Positions 1 to 8,185 of a stretch of 32,738 nucleotides of DNA are shown here, in pieces (positions within the stretch are counted from its first letter, which is position 1; the number at the start of each line of letters is the position of its first letter). Source of the stretch: Actinomycetota bacterium (GTDB lineage: Bacteria > Actinomycetota > Actinomycetes > Streptosporangiales > Streptosporangiaceae); assembly GCA_027313705.1 (NCBI GenBank), contig DAHVDE010000092.1, positions 1 through 32,738 on the forward strand, read 5' to 3'. A program made the position numbers and the translations under genes. Below the pieces are notes generated by a model that was not told the origin of the DNA, made no database searches, and saw only the letters and a program-made list of their open reading frames with translations.

Positions 1-1253
1 GGAGTCGTCGCCACCTGACCTGCCGCGGGCGAGGATTCAGCAGTTGCTGGTGCGGAGATCAGTGATTGCGCGCCGAGGTAACCGGCTAGCATCGCGCTTG
101 CGGCTTGCCCGACTAGTTCGTCGCCTGGCAAGAAGCGTGGATGATGCAGGCTGAAGGGACCACCGGTGCCGAGGAAAAGCATGAGCGTGGGTGTGCTGCC
201 GGTGTAATAGGAGAAGTCGTCTGCACCGCAGGAGCGCAGGGTCTTGTTGACTGTGAACCCGGCCTTTGCGAGCCAAGGCCAGGTTGCCATGGTCAGTTCC
301 TCGTCGTTTACCAGTGCCGGCTCGCCTTGTTCTAGGGTGACGCGCGCGGTACAGCCATGGGCGAGGGCGGTGTACTCGATTACCTCGCGTATCAGGGTGT
401 GCAGCCTGGGCCGGTCGGAGTAGTCGAGCACCCGCAGCGTGCCGCGCGCGCGGGCCAGGCCGGGTACGATGTTGGCCGCCTGCCCGGCCTCGATCATGCC
501 GACCGAGATTACTACCGCGTGGGTCGGGTCGGACCGGCGGCTGACGATTTGCTGCAAGGCGAGGACAGCCTGGCAGATGGCCACGACGGGGTCGGCGGTG
601 AGCTGCGGGTATCCCGCGTGCCCGCCGGTGCCTTCGACCAGGATCTCGAAGTCATCGGTGGCCGCGTTGACTGTGCCGACGGTGGCCGCTACGGTCCCGT
701 GCGGAAGCTGGTGCTGCAGGTGAACTGCGATGATCGCGGCTGGCTGATGGGCGAGCAGGGCACCCGAGGCGACGATGTCCCTGGCGCCTGAAGGGATGCT
801 TTCTTCCCTCGGCTGGAGCACCGCGAGGAGCGGGACGGGCAGGTCACCGGTCGCGTCGGCGAGTCGCGCCGCTCGTCCGAGCGCGGTCAGGGCGGCGAGA
901 TGCACGTCGTGACCGCACGCGTGCATCGCGCCCGAGTTTGATGCCCAGAGGACTTTGGTGTCTTCCGTGATCGGCAAGGCGTCGAGTTCGGCCCGCAGCG
1001 CGATGCAGGGTCCTTCGCCGTGCCCGATCCTGACCAGGCGTCCGGTGTCGGCGACCGTCTGCGCGGCGGGATCGCCTAGTGCCGCCGCAACGGTGGCGGC
1101 GGTAACGTGCTCGGCACCGGACAACTCGGCGCCGGCGTGCAGTTCGTGGCGCAGCGTGACGGCCGCCTGGAGTTGCGCGCCGACCAGGTCAGTCAGCCTG
1201 TCCTGCAGGCTGGTGTCTTCAGCGCGGTCCGGACGGGTCAGTTCAGCGGTCAT
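1..1253 (-). CDS. M20-family amidohydrolase (aminoacylase / N-acyl amino acid hydrolase type), partial
   Basis: Predicted metal-dependent hydrolase that removes an acyl or amide group from an amino-acid-like substrate. Reading leftward from ATG at 1253, 417 codons are open up to the window edge and no stop is reached, so the C-terminus is missing. The family is shown by the metal-site motif HACGHDVH, the catalytic-glutamate region QPREESIPSGA, a GTGGHAGYP stretch typical of the lid/dimerisation domain, IVPGLARARGTLR, and a late GADDFSYYTG motif followed by LHHPRF. The start codon follows the upstream gene's stop directly (TAG then ATG), so translation is very likely coupled to the amidohydrolase at 1254. 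It is the last visible gene of the operon that begins with the glutamine-synthetase-like gene. The substrate cannot be read from the sequence. The family assignment is firm. Confidence 0.9.
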   Translation of the reverse strand, partial: MTAELTRPDRAEDTSLQDRLTDLVGAQLQAAVTLRHELHAGAELSGAEHVTAATVAAALGDPAAQTVADTGRLVRIGHGEGPCIALRAELDALPITEDTKVLWASNSGAMHACGHDVHLAALTALGRAARLADATGDLPVPLLAVLQPREESIPSGARDIVASGALLAHQPAAIIAVHLQHQLPHGTVAATVGTVNAATDDFEILVEGTGGHAGYPQLTADPVVAICQAVLALQQIVSRRSDPTHAVVISVGMIEAGQAANIVPGLARARGTLRVLDYSDRPRLHTLIREVIEYTALAHGCTARVTLEQGEPALVNDEELTMATWPWLAKAGFTVNKTLRSCGADDFSYYTGSTPTLMLFLGTGGPFSLHHPRFLPGDELVGQAASAMLAGYLGAQSLISAPATAESSPAAGQVATT

Positions 1254-2402
1254 CTACAGTTCCACCCGGTAAACCCGCGCCGCGTTCTCCCATCCGATGA
1301 GGTCGCCAACCCGGTCCGCGTCCTCGCGTGACCACCAGTCGTCGGCCACGAACCCTCCAGTCACCTTCGAGTAGTCGCGCCGGAAGCCGATGGCCCCGAG
1401 GTAGTGCAGTTCAGGCAGGCCGAAGGCGTCCGAGGAATACAGCATCTTGTGAAATGGCGTCAGCTCGAGTGCTTCGGCAAGTATGGTGGCCGACCGCGCG
1501 CCCACGTGGTTGAGTATTGCGCCGACATCCATGTAGACGTGGCTGAATACGTTCGCCAGGTAGCCTGCCACCCGGTGGTACGGATAGCAATGCAGCAGCA
1601 TGACCGGCGTCCCGATCGGCTCTGTCATGAGCAGGAAGTCGGTGAGCAGCGAAGGATCTGACCGGTGCAGCCGCACGTCAGGGTCTCCGAATCCCACGTG
1701 GAACTGTACCGGCAGCCTGGTATCTATCGCGGTCCAGATCAGGTGCCGCAGCAGCACGGGGTCGCAAACCCTGGCCGCGCCCGGATCGGCGTCAAGCTCT
1801 CGGAGCAGTCGTCCTGCCGCCGCCGTGACCTCGGCGTGGCTTGGCCGGGCAGGATCGAAGTCCAGGCCGTACCTGTACGCGACGATCGACTTGTATCCCA
1901 CCGCGCCAGCGGTGGTCGTGGCGAAGGCCAGCGAGTCGGAGAACGAGTCGGCGAAACCGGCTGCCGTCGTGCCTGCCCTGATCACCTGTTCTGCGATCGA
2001 CTCGAGCCGCACGATCTGCCTGGCCGTGGTGTCGCTGATCGTAGCCATCTGCTCGGGTGTCGTCAGCAAGTCGGCCTGGAACCCGGTGTCGATCAGCCAC
2101 ATCCCCACCTCTGCCCGGGTCAGGAACCGCCGGTTCACTTCAGCGAAACCGAGTGCGGCCCGCCGCTGAAGGTAAGTCTCGGCGGAGGCGAGCGGCTCCA
2201 GGTCGAGTACCGGGGCGCACCAGCGCCGCATGGCGAAGCCGAGTTGGCTGTCGAACATCGTCGTGCCTGGTGCCGACGGCCCAGACGCCTCGGTGAGCAG
2301 CGATTCGAAGCCCGCCCGGTCAAGGTCCGCGGTAACCACGCCGTGGACATGGTGGTCGATCAGCCTGATAGCGGGCCACTTAGCAGCGGGCGGCACGGTC
2401 AC
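1254..2402 (-). CDS. Amidohydrolase-2 family enzyme (FluG N-terminal-domain-like)
   Basis: Predicted 382-residue TIM-barrel metal hydrolase. The first metal site is the HHVH motif at residues 17-20. FHVGFGD near residue 235, HCYPYHR near 272 and YSSDAFG near 322 supply the later barrel-end ligands expected in amidohydrolase family 2. The start is GTG, overlapping the preceding regulator's stop in a GTGA arrangement, with a strong GAGGAGGAG ribosome binding site just upstream. In fungal FluG an amidohydrolase-2 domain is fused to a glutamine-synthetase-like domain. Here the two halves are separate genes of one operon, with a regulator between them. I infer that they act on the same gamma-glutamylated or amide compound. 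Neither the sequence nor the family tells which one. Confidence 0.88.
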   Translation of the reverse strand: MTVPPAAKWPAIRLIDHHVHGVVTADLDRAGFESLLTEASGPSAPGTTMFDSQLGFAMRRWCAPVLDLEPLASAETYLQRRAALGFAEVNRRFLTRAEVGMWLIDTGFQADLLTTPEQMATISDTTARQIVRLESIAEQVIRAGTTAAGFADSFSDSLAFATTTAGAVGYKSIVAYRYGLDFDPARPSHAEVTAAAGRLLRELDADPGAARVCDPVLLRHLIWTAIDTRLPVQFHVGFGDPDVRLHRSDPSLLTDFLLMTEPIGTPVMLLHCYPYHRVAGYLANVFSHVYMDVGAILNHVGARSATILAEALELTPFHKMLYSSDAFGLPELHYLGAIGFRRDYSKVTGGFVADDWWSREDADRVGDLIGWENAARVYRVEL

Positions 2403-3241
2403 GGCTCCTCCTCTACGGTTCCGGCGAACAGCGCGTCGTACCTGGCCATCCGATCAAGCGGGGCGGGGCCAAGATGGTCGACGAGCGCCGCGATCAGGGC
2501 CTCCAGCAGGGCGAGGGCCGGGGTCAGCGCGTCGAAAGGAGACGGCGACCGCACGCTCGTAGTCAGCATCACGTCAGCCTGAGCCGACAACGGAGACAAG
2601 TACGGGTCGGTAAACACTATGAGAGTCGCCCCCTGCCGCTTCGCAGTCAGCGCGAGGCGCACGGTGTCATGCTGGTAGCGCCGGTAATCGAACGCGACCA
2701 TGACGTCCCGTGGCCCGATATCAAGAAGCGAGCTGACCCGGTCGGCGCCCATCGCGGAAATCATCCGCACGTTGGGCCGCAAAATTCGCAAATGCGCAGC
2801 CAGGTACTCGGCCAGTATCGAGCTGAACCGGCCGCCGATCAGGGTGACGTCGCGTCTCGGCTCCGCGAGAAGCGCCACCACCTGGTCAAACTCGGCTCGG
2901 GGTAGCCGGGAGAAGCTGGCCGAGATCCCGTCGCACAGCAGGCGTTCTGACCGCCCGAGCGGATCAGAGTCCGACGCCGACTTGCCGTGCATGGACAGCG
3001 GCGACGACAGCCGGGCGGCGACCTCGGACTTCAGCGATTCCTGGAATTCCGCGTAGCTCTCGAAGTCCAGCTTGCTGACCAGGCGGACCACGGTCGGCGC
3101 GCTGACCCCGGCGTCGGCGGCCAGCCGCGCGATCGGCACCAGTCCTCTCATCGGGTAGTCGGTCAGCAGCACCCGTGCAACCTTGCGCTCGGCCGGTGTC
3201 AGGTCACGCCGCAACTGCAACCGCTCGGCGACGGTCACCAT
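2399..3241 (-). CDS. MurR/RpiR-family transcriptional regulator (HTH + SIS)
   Basis: A 280-residue protein with an N-terminal RpiR-type helix-turn-helix (roughly residues 1-80, with LTPAERKVARVLL and DAGVSAPTVVRLVSKLDF) and a SIS sugar-phosphate-binding-like fold at about 120-260 (LIGGRFSS, MISAMGADRVSSL, AFDYRRYQHDT, IVFTDPYLSPLS). The family usually binds a phosphorylated metabolite through SIS and controls its own operon. The gene overlaps the glutamine-synthetase-like gene by 7 bases and the amidohydrolase gene by 4, so it is made together with the enzymes it probably controls. The likely operator lies in the promoter region at 4645-4739. The start is ATG at 3241. Confidence 0.92.
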   Translation of the reverse strand: MVTVAERLQLRRDLTPAERKVARVLLTDYPMRGLVPIARLAADAGVSAPTVVRLVSKLDFESYAEFQESLKSEVAARLSSPLSMHGKSASDSDPLGRSERLLCDGISASFSRLPRAEFDQVVALLAEPRRDVTLIGGRFSSILAEYLAAHLRILRPNVRMISAMGADRVSSLLDIGPRDVMVAFDYRRYQHDTVRLALTAKRQGATLIVFTDPYLSPLSAQADVMLTTSVRSPSPFDALTPALALLEALIAALVDHLGPAPLDRMARYDALFAGTVEEEP

Positions 3242-4644
3242 CGCCAGCGGGTCCGAGCCACGACCTCGTCGTGGCTGACGCCTGCGAACAACTCGGCCTC
3301 GCCGCGTCGCACCGCTAGCACCGCCTCGAACAGCGGGTCGCCCATCGCCTCGCGCAGCACCTCGTTAGCGGCGAACGCGTCGGCTGCCTCGCCGAGCGAT
3401 AGCGGAAGCCGGACGATCCCGCGCTCGGCAAGTTCGTCTTCGGCTAGGTCAGCCGGGTCGCCGGAAATTTCGTCGGGCAGCGAGCCGCCAACAGGGAGCC
3501 CGGCAAGGCCGGTCGCCAGCAGCGAGCCGACAACCAGGTAGGGATTCGCGGCAAGATCAAAGCATTTGATCTCCAAGTTAGCCCTGAGGTCCTGCTCGCC
3601 CGACGAGCCGGTCACCAGGCGGAGCGCGGCCTCCCTGTTCTCTCTGCCCCAGCACTGGTAGACACCTGCCCAGTGGGAAGGAACCAGCCTGACGTAGCTG
3701 GCCACGCTCGGTGCGCCGATCGCGATCAGCGCGGGCAGCTCGCTCAGGATCCCGGCGGCGAAAGCCTCGCCGTCGGCGGTCAGGCCGTATCGCCCCGGCC
3801 CCCCTGATAGCAAGTTCTTCCCTTCCCGCCACAAGCTGAGGTGCACGTGCCCGCCGTTCCCCACGTAGCCGGCCACGACGGAAGGGGCAAAAGAGACCTG
3901 GTAACCAAACTGCTGGGAGACTGCCCTGATGGTTTGCCTGACTAGCACGCTGTCGTCGGCCGCTCCGACCGGGTCGGTCGGAGCGACCGAGACTTCCATC
4001 TGCCCGTCCGCGTACTCGGGGTGGAACTGCTCGACCGCGATGCCTTCACGCTCGAGCGCGAAAACTATCTCGCGCCCGTAGTCGGAGAGTTCGACGACCC
4101 TGGCCATGCCGTAGGCGGGCCCCTGACAGGCGGGCACGAACGTGCCTTCGTCTTCCGTGCCGACGGCCCATTCGATCTCGAAACTGACTTGTGCCTGAAG
4201 CCCGAGTCCGGCCGCCCTGTCGGCCATCCGTCTCGCGAAGTTGCGCTGGCAGCCCAGGTAGTGGCGGCCTTCCTGGGTATAGCGATCGACCGGCGCGAAC
4301 GCCCAGCCTGGCTGCGCGGTCAGCGGCACCACCCGGTGGAGGTCAGGCACGAGCCGCAGGTCACCGCCCGGGCCGCCGATGTACCTGCTGGCCGTGATGC
4401 TGTCGTCGATCAGGAACACGTCGAAGACGGGTGACATGCCGACCCCCCAGCCGGCGGCCCGGTCGAACCGGCTGAGCGGAACGGCCTTGGCTCTGGTCAC
4501 CCCGGCGTTGTCCACCCAGCAGAGCGCGACCATGCTCACTCCGGCATCGCCGAGCCTGACGACGACCTCGTCGGCCTGCACCATTGCGCCGATCCGGTCT
4601 TCGGCGCTGAGCGCGATGGGTCCTTCGGCCATCCATGCGGTCAC
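3235..4644 (-). CDS. Glutamine-synthetase-like ligase (FluG/GlnA-related)
   Basis: A 469-residue member of the glutamine synthetase fold that probably joins ammonia or an amine to a carboxylate through an ATP-activated acyl phosphate. Visible family motifs are DNAGVTRAKAVP in the beta-grasp domain, the metal-site FEIE, HPEYADGQMEVS, the nucleotide-site GNGGHVHLS, RLVPSHWAGVYQCWGRENRE, and LEIKCFDLAANPYL. The last carries Lys where classical GlnA has Arg in an R-x-E-x-R pattern. No adenylylation-site context resembling that of enterobacterial GlnA is obvious. This divergence, and the amidohydrolase and RpiR partners, argue for a catabolic or specialised gamma-glutamyl ligase rather than the housekeeping enzyme. 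The start is taken as GTG at 4644, with AGGTG six bases upstream. ATG at 4632 is an alternative. Confidence 0.9.
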   Translation of the reverse strand: MTAWMAEGPIALSAEDRIGAMVQADEVVVRLGDAGVSMVALCWVDNAGVTRAKAVPLSRFDRAAGWGVGMSPVFDVFLIDDSITASRYIGGPGGDLRLVPDLHRVVPLTAQPGWAFAPVDRYTQEGRHYLGCQRNFARRMADRAAGLGLQAQVSFEIEWAVGTEDEGTFVPACQGPAYGMARVVELSDYGREIVFALEREGIAVEQFHPEYADGQMEVSVAPTDPVGAADDSVLVRQTIRAVSQQFGYQVSFAPSVVAGYVGNGGHVHLSLWREGKNLLSGGPGRYGLTADGEAFAAGILSELPALIAIGAPSVASYVRLVPSHWAGVYQCWGRENREAALRLVTGSSGEQDLRANLEIKCFDLAANPYLVVGSLLATGLAGLPVGGSLPDEISGDPADLAEDELAERGIVRLPLSLGEAADAFAANEVLREAMGDPLFEAVLAVRRGEAELFAGVSHDEVVARTRWRW

Positions 4645-4686
4645 TTGGCACCTCGATCGTGGCTGACTGGAGCGAAGATGTCGGAA

Positions 4687-4716
4687 ACGTTACACATGCC
4701 ACGTCTGGCCGGTCAA
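4687..4716 (-). promoter_or_regulatory. Predicted promoter of the glutamine-synthetase-like operon
   Basis: On the minus strand TTGACC (4716-4711) is separated by 18 bases from TAACGT (4692-4687). This is close to the actinobacterial housekeeping pattern and would give a leader of about 35 bases before the GTG at 4644. It lies in the only non-coding gap upstream of the four-gene operon. Confidence 0.55.
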
Positions 4717-4739
4717 TGCGTAACGGAAGCTACTTGACC

Positions 4740-5393
4740 TTAGCGCTCACGCTCGTCAGGCGGAGAGTCCATGCCGTGCTCGATGGCGTACCTGACCAGG
4801 TCTACCCGATTATGCAACTGGAGCTTGTTCAGGGTGTTCTGCACGTGGTTCTGCACGGTGCGGTGGGAAAGGACCAGCCGCTGCGCTATCTGCTTGTAGG
4901 AAAGGCCGGTGCCTACCAACCGCAGGATCTCGGCCTCCCTGTCGGTGAGCCTGGGAGAGTCAGGATCCTGGCTCCCGGCCAGCCGCCTGAACTCGCCGAG
5001 CACCAGCCCCGCCAGTCCCGGTGAGAAGACCGCGTCGCCTTCCCCGGTCCGCCTGACCGCCGCGAGCAGTTCTTCTCTGCTGGCTGACTTCACGATGTAA
5101 CCCGTGGCCCCGGCCTTTACCGAGTCGAGCACGTCCTTGTGCTCGCCGCTGGCCGACAAGATCAGCACCCTGATCCCCTGGTTCAACGCGACCAGGCCGC
5201 AGGTGACGTCGACGCCCGTCACGTCGGGTAGCTGGAGGTCGAGCACGACGACGTCAGGCCGCACCGAGCCCGCGATGCGGAGAGCCTGCGCGCCCTCGCC
5301 GACCGCCGCCACGACCTCGAACCCCGCTTCGGCGAGGTCACGGCCGACCGCATCGCGCCACATCGGGTGGTCGTCGACGATCATGACTCTCAC
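4740..5393 (-). CDS. NarL/LuxR-family response regulator (MacR-like)
   Basis: A 217-residue two-component response regulator. The receiver domain occupies about residues 1-120 and shows the acidic pair VDDHP, the phospho-acceptor aspartate in VVLDLQLPDV, the switch Ser in LILSASG and the Lys in IVKSAS. The C-terminal GerE/LuxR DNA-binding domain (about 145-210) has LTDREAEILRLVGTGLSYKQIA followed by LVLSHRTVQNHVQNTLNKL. The gene begins with GTG and overlaps the sensor kinase stop by 4 bases (GTGA), so the two are cotranslated. An internal ATG three codons later (5384) is an alternative start. The regulon is unknown. Confidence 0.95.
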   Translation of the reverse strand: MRVMIVDDHPMWRDAVGRDLAEAGFEVVAAVGEGAQALRIAGSVRPDVVVLDLQLPDVTGVDVTCGLVALNQGIRVLILSASGEHKDVLDSVKAGATGYIVKSASREELLAAVRRTGEGDAVFSPGLAGLVLGEFRRLAGSQDPDSPRLTDREAEILRLVGTGLSYKQIAQRLVLSHRTVQNHVQNTLNKLQLHNRVDLVRYAIEHGMDSPPDERER

Positions 5394-6577
5394 CGCGGCA
5401 CCCGCAGTTTCACCTCGGTGCCGGCGCCAGGGGTGCTGCTGATATCGGCAGTTCCGCCGATGTCACGCAGGCGGCCGGTGATCGCATGGCTGATCCCTAG
5501 CCTGCCTTCTGCCGCAGCCTCGGTCAGCCGTCCGGCGGGAATGCCCGGCCCGTCGTCCCTGATGGTCACGCTCACCTCGGCGCCCTCGTCGTCGACAAGC
5601 ACCCATGCCCTGGCCGATTCTCCGCAATGCCTGCGCACATTGTCGATAGCCTCCCGCACGGCGGCCGTCGTCTCGCAGACCGTTTTCTCGTTCAGCAGGA
5701 CAGGAGTCGCCGGCGTAATCACAGATATGAAGGTGCCTGCCTCACGGGACAGTTCCGAGCTGAGATCAAGTTCGCCCCCGGGCAGCGGCTCATCGGCCGC
5801 GGTAATCAGGGTGCGCAGCGCCACCTCCTGCTCGCCGGCCAGCCTGCCTATCTCCGCGGCCTGGCCGCCGATCTCGGCACCGCGCCGCTGCACCATGGCG
5901 AGCACCTGAAGCACGGAGTCATGAATTGTGCGCGCGATTCTCTCTCGTTCCCTGCTCGCCGCCTCGATCTCGGCCGCGCGCTGGATGGCCTGTTCCGCGC
6001 TGGCCGCCAGCTTGGCGATGTAGCCGGCCAGCATCGCCGCCATCAGCAAGATCACCGGCCCGTCCAGGTCTGTGCTTGGCAGGATCTGGCTGACCCGCAG
6101 GTGCCTGAGCAAGACGACGCCGGTGCCGGTGAGGATCGCGGCGATCGCCCCTGCCCTGACCCCGGCGGCGACGGACCACGCCAGCGCTGGACCAGCCAGC
6201 CAGGTAGCGGTGACCGGCATCAAGCCTGCCTTGATGTACTCGGGCTTCTGGACGAACTCGGTGGACAGCAGCGCGGCGATCGTCACCGCCAGGTCGGCGG
6301 CGAGCAATGGCCAGCCGCGCCGCTGCCGTGCCGCGTAAAAGAAAGTCGCCGCGACCGTCCACACGGTCATCGCGGCCAGTACCGCCCACGCCAGGCCCCA
6401 GTGCAGGTAGGCGTCGCGGCGCAGGCCGAGCAGGATCGCGGCATAGGCCAGCGAGGCGATCCTGAACGCCGCGATAGACCGCCACAGCGGTGCCTGCAGG
6501 CTCCTGGGCGCAGGCAAGATGAGCTGCGCCGGGCGGCCCGCAGGTCGGACAAGATGGGGCCGGTCGTGCGGGGGCAC
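5390..6577 (-). CDS. Sensor histidine kinase, NarL-partner class (MacS-like)
   Basis: A 395-residue membrane sensor. Residues from about 25 to 190 contain several hydrophobic helices (for example LHWGLAWAVLAAMTVWTVAATFFY and PVILLMAAMLAGYIAKLAAS), typical of a membrane-embedded input domain. A coiled linker leads to the HisKA_3 phospho-acceptor in RERIARTIHDSVLQVL, where the HD pair is clear. The ATPase domain follows, with N-box AIDNVRRHCG, G1 box RDDGPGIP and GRLGISHAI. It should phosphorylate the downstream response regulator. The start is GTG at 6577 with no good ribosome binding site. A -10-like GATTAT ends six bases upstream, so a leaderless transcript is likely. The stimulus cannot be inferred. 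Confidence 0.93.
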   Translation of the reverse strand: MPPHDRPHLVRPAGRPAQLILPAPRSLQAPLWRSIAAFRIASLAYAAILLGLRRDAYLHWGLAWAVLAAMTVWTVAATFFYAARQRRGWPLLAADLAVTIAALLSTEFVQKPEYIKAGLMPVTATWLAGPALAWSVAAGVRAGAIAAILTGTGVVLLRHLRVSQILPSTDLDGPVILLMAAMLAGYIAKLAASAEQAIQRAAEIEAASRERERIARTIHDSVLQVLAMVQRRGAEIGGQAAEIGRLAGEQEVALRTLITAADEPLPGGELDLSSELSREAGTFISVITPATPVLLNEKTVCETTAAVREAIDNVRRHCGESARAWVLVDDEGAEVSVTIRDDGPGIPAGRLTEAAAEGRLGISHAITGRLRDIGGTADISSTPGAGTEVKLRVPR

Positions 6578-6583
6578 GAGCCG

Positions 6584-6612
6584 ATAATCCCATGATCGGC
6601 CCGGTTTGGTAA
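6584..6612 (-). promoter_or_regulatory. Predicted leaderless promoter of the sensor kinase / response regulator operon
   Basis: On the minus strand TTACCA (6612-6607), a 17-base spacer and GATTAT (6589-6584) stand six bases before the GTG start at 6577. This would place transcription start at or next to the start codon. The -35 match is only partial (4 of 6). Confidence 0.4.
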
Positions 6613-6661
6613 CTACGGCGCCGGCGTTGCTCGCGAGTGGCCGGGTCCGCGACTAGCCGGA

Positions 6662-7570
6662 TCAGAGTTCTTTCAGCATGGCGCGCATTGCCTTGACCGT
6701 TCCGGCCGGCGTGAGCGCCTCGACCGCCAGGCGGTCCATGACCATCAGGTAGCTGTCCACCGTATCCGGCTTGTCCAGGTAAAGCGCGCTGGTCAGCTGC
6801 TCCAGGTAGACCACGTCAGGCAGGTCGTACTCGGCGAAGCGCAGGATGCTGAACGGGCCGCCTGCGGCGGCGTGACCGCCGGCCTGGAACGGCACCAGCT
6901 GGATCGTCACGTTCGGCCGCTGCGACATCTCGATCAGGTGCTTGATTTGATCCCGCATGATTTCTGCGCCGCCAAGCGGACGGCGAAGTACCGCCTCGTC
7001 GAGCACCCCCCACATGTTGGGCGGCTCCGCCCTGGTGAAGACGGCCTGCCTGGCCAGGCGCAGTCCGACCCTGCGGTCGAGTTCGCGTTCTGTGGCATTG
7101 GGATAGCCGAGCAGCGACACCGCTCGCGCGTAGTCACCGGTCTGAAGCAAACCCGGCACGAACTGCACCTCGTAGGCGCGGATCTGCGTGGCCGCTTCCT
7201 CAAGCCCGACGTAGGCCTCGAACCAGGACGGCAAGACATCGGAGTAGTCGTGCCACCAGCCTTGCTTACTGGCGCGACTGGCCAGTTCGCGAAGCGCCTG
7301 CCTTTCGCGCTCGTCGGTCACGCCGTAGAAGGTGAGCAGGTCGGCGATGTCACGATCCTTGAAGCCGACCCGGCCGGTCTCCAGGCGGCTGATCTTACTG
7401 TGTGAAGCGCGGATCACGTTGCCCGCTTCTTCCAGTGAGATGCGCTTGGACTCGCGCAGCCGCCTGAGCTGGGCACCGAGCAGGATCCGCAGCACCGTAG
7501 GGCCGCCGCTGCCCGGATGATCGATCAGGCTGCTAACCCGGTTGTTCTCGGGTTCGGCTGTCGCGCCCAT
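6662..7570 (-). CDS. XRE-family regulator with DUF5753 (Scr1 / WhiJ-type)
   Basis: A protein of 302 residues with an N-terminal helix-turn-helix at about residues 25-85 (LGAQLRRLRESKRISLEEAGN, HSKISRLETGRVGF) and a long DUF5753 domain (SWFEAYVGLEEAATQIRAYE, VPGLLQTGDYARA, NVTIQLVPFQAGGH, VVYLEQLTSALYLD). This is the large Streptomyces-type group that includes WhiJ-like regulators of development. I start at ATG 7570, because GGGAGGG sits three bases upstream. The longer reading from GTG 7582 would place that ribosome binding site inside the gene. It lies downstream of the DUF397 gene on the same strand, with 167 bases between them. Such proteins usually act with a DUF397 partner. Confidence 0.92.
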   Translation of the reverse strand: MGATAEPENNRVSSLIDHPGSGGPTVLRILLGAQLRRLRESKRISLEEAGNVIRASHSKISRLETGRVGFKDRDIADLLTFYGVTDERERQALRELASRASKQGWWHDYSDVLPSWFEAYVGLEEAATQIRAYEVQFVPGLLQTGDYARAVSLLGYPNATERELDRRVGLRLARQAVFTRAEPPNMWGVLDEAVLRRPLGGAEIMRDQIKHLIEMSQRPNVTIQLVPFQAGGHAAAGGPFSILRFAEYDLPDVVYLEQLTSALYLDKPDTVDSYLMVMDRLAVEALTPAGTVKAMRAMLKEL

Positions 7571-7737
7571 GCACCCTCCCACTAAGCCGCGAGTCCGGCT
7601 GGACCAAGCAAATGGAGCCAGCTAATGGAGTCTCCCACGGCGCTGGCCATTCCGCTACAAGCCGGGCCAACTAGCATCGGAGTGCCGAAAACTCCCTGTG
7701 TGCTTGGACGCGCGGCGCCTAACGGACGGCGCCTAGC

Positions 7738-8001
7738 CTACTGGCTTTCCGGATTGTCGAAATCGCCATCCCGCGCGCCGAGCACGAACGCCTCCCACTC
7801 GGCCCGGGTGAACACCAGAGCCGGTCCGTCAGGGTACCTGGAGTTGCGCACCGCTACGCCGCCGGCCGGGAGGCCAGCGGCCTCAACGCAGTTGCCGCTC
7901 GGGTTGCTGTAACGACTCTTGCGCCAGGCCGCTTTGCGCAGCCTGGACGCCTTGACCCCATTGTAAGCAACGTCCACTTTTGCCGATCCCTTCCGGTGCA
8001 T
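7738..8001 (-). CDS. DUF397 small protein, partner of the XRE regulator
   Basis: An 87-residue protein if begun at ATG 8001. The DUF397 core is clear: AWRKSRYSNPSGNCVEAAGL, then VAVRNSRYPDGPALVFTRAEWEAFVLGARDGDFD. Proteins of this family are small and acidic at the end. They are almost always encoded beside an XRE/DUF5753 regulator and often an anti-sigma-like ATPase, as here, and some pairs have been described as toxin-antitoxin-like or as developmental switches. The open frame continues upstream to 8160, but that extension has no family similarity and no ribosome binding site. The true start is uncertain between 8067, 8001 and a nearby GTG. Confidence 0.85.
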   Translation of the reverse strand: MHRKGSAKVDVAYNGVKASRLRKAAWRKSRYSNPSGNCVEAAGLPAGGVAVRNSRYPDGPALVFTRAEWEAFVLGARDGDFDNPESQ

Positions 8002-8073
8002 GTCCGAGGCATCCCGCACCCTCAGATAAGCACTGGTTGAAGCTGTTCTGTGCAACAGCACTTGCATGTGCAC

Positions 8074-8085
8074 GCCATTAATGGC
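8074..8085. promoter_or_regulatory. 12-bp perfect palindrome upstream of the DUF397 gene
   Basis: GCCATTAATGGC is a perfect palindrome and AT-rich compared with its surroundings. It lies between the divergent DUF397 and ATPase genes and could be an operator for the neighbouring XRE protein. The function is inferred from position only. Confidence 0.35.
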
Positions 8086-8185
8086 ATCGTAACGGACGAA
8101 CGGGCTCACTTGGTCTCGCGCCTCATCAGTGCAAGGCCGAACATCACGACGTCGTTGCACACGAGATCTGCATTAGGGACATCAG

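Noticed and set aside
5627-6595. Long plus-strand frame opposite the sensor kinase
   Set aside because: It is antisense to a clear histidine kinase and has no family motifs.
8002-8160. Upstream extension of the DUF397 protein
   Set aside because: It lacks family similarity and a ribosome binding site; the family normally has fewer than 100 residues.
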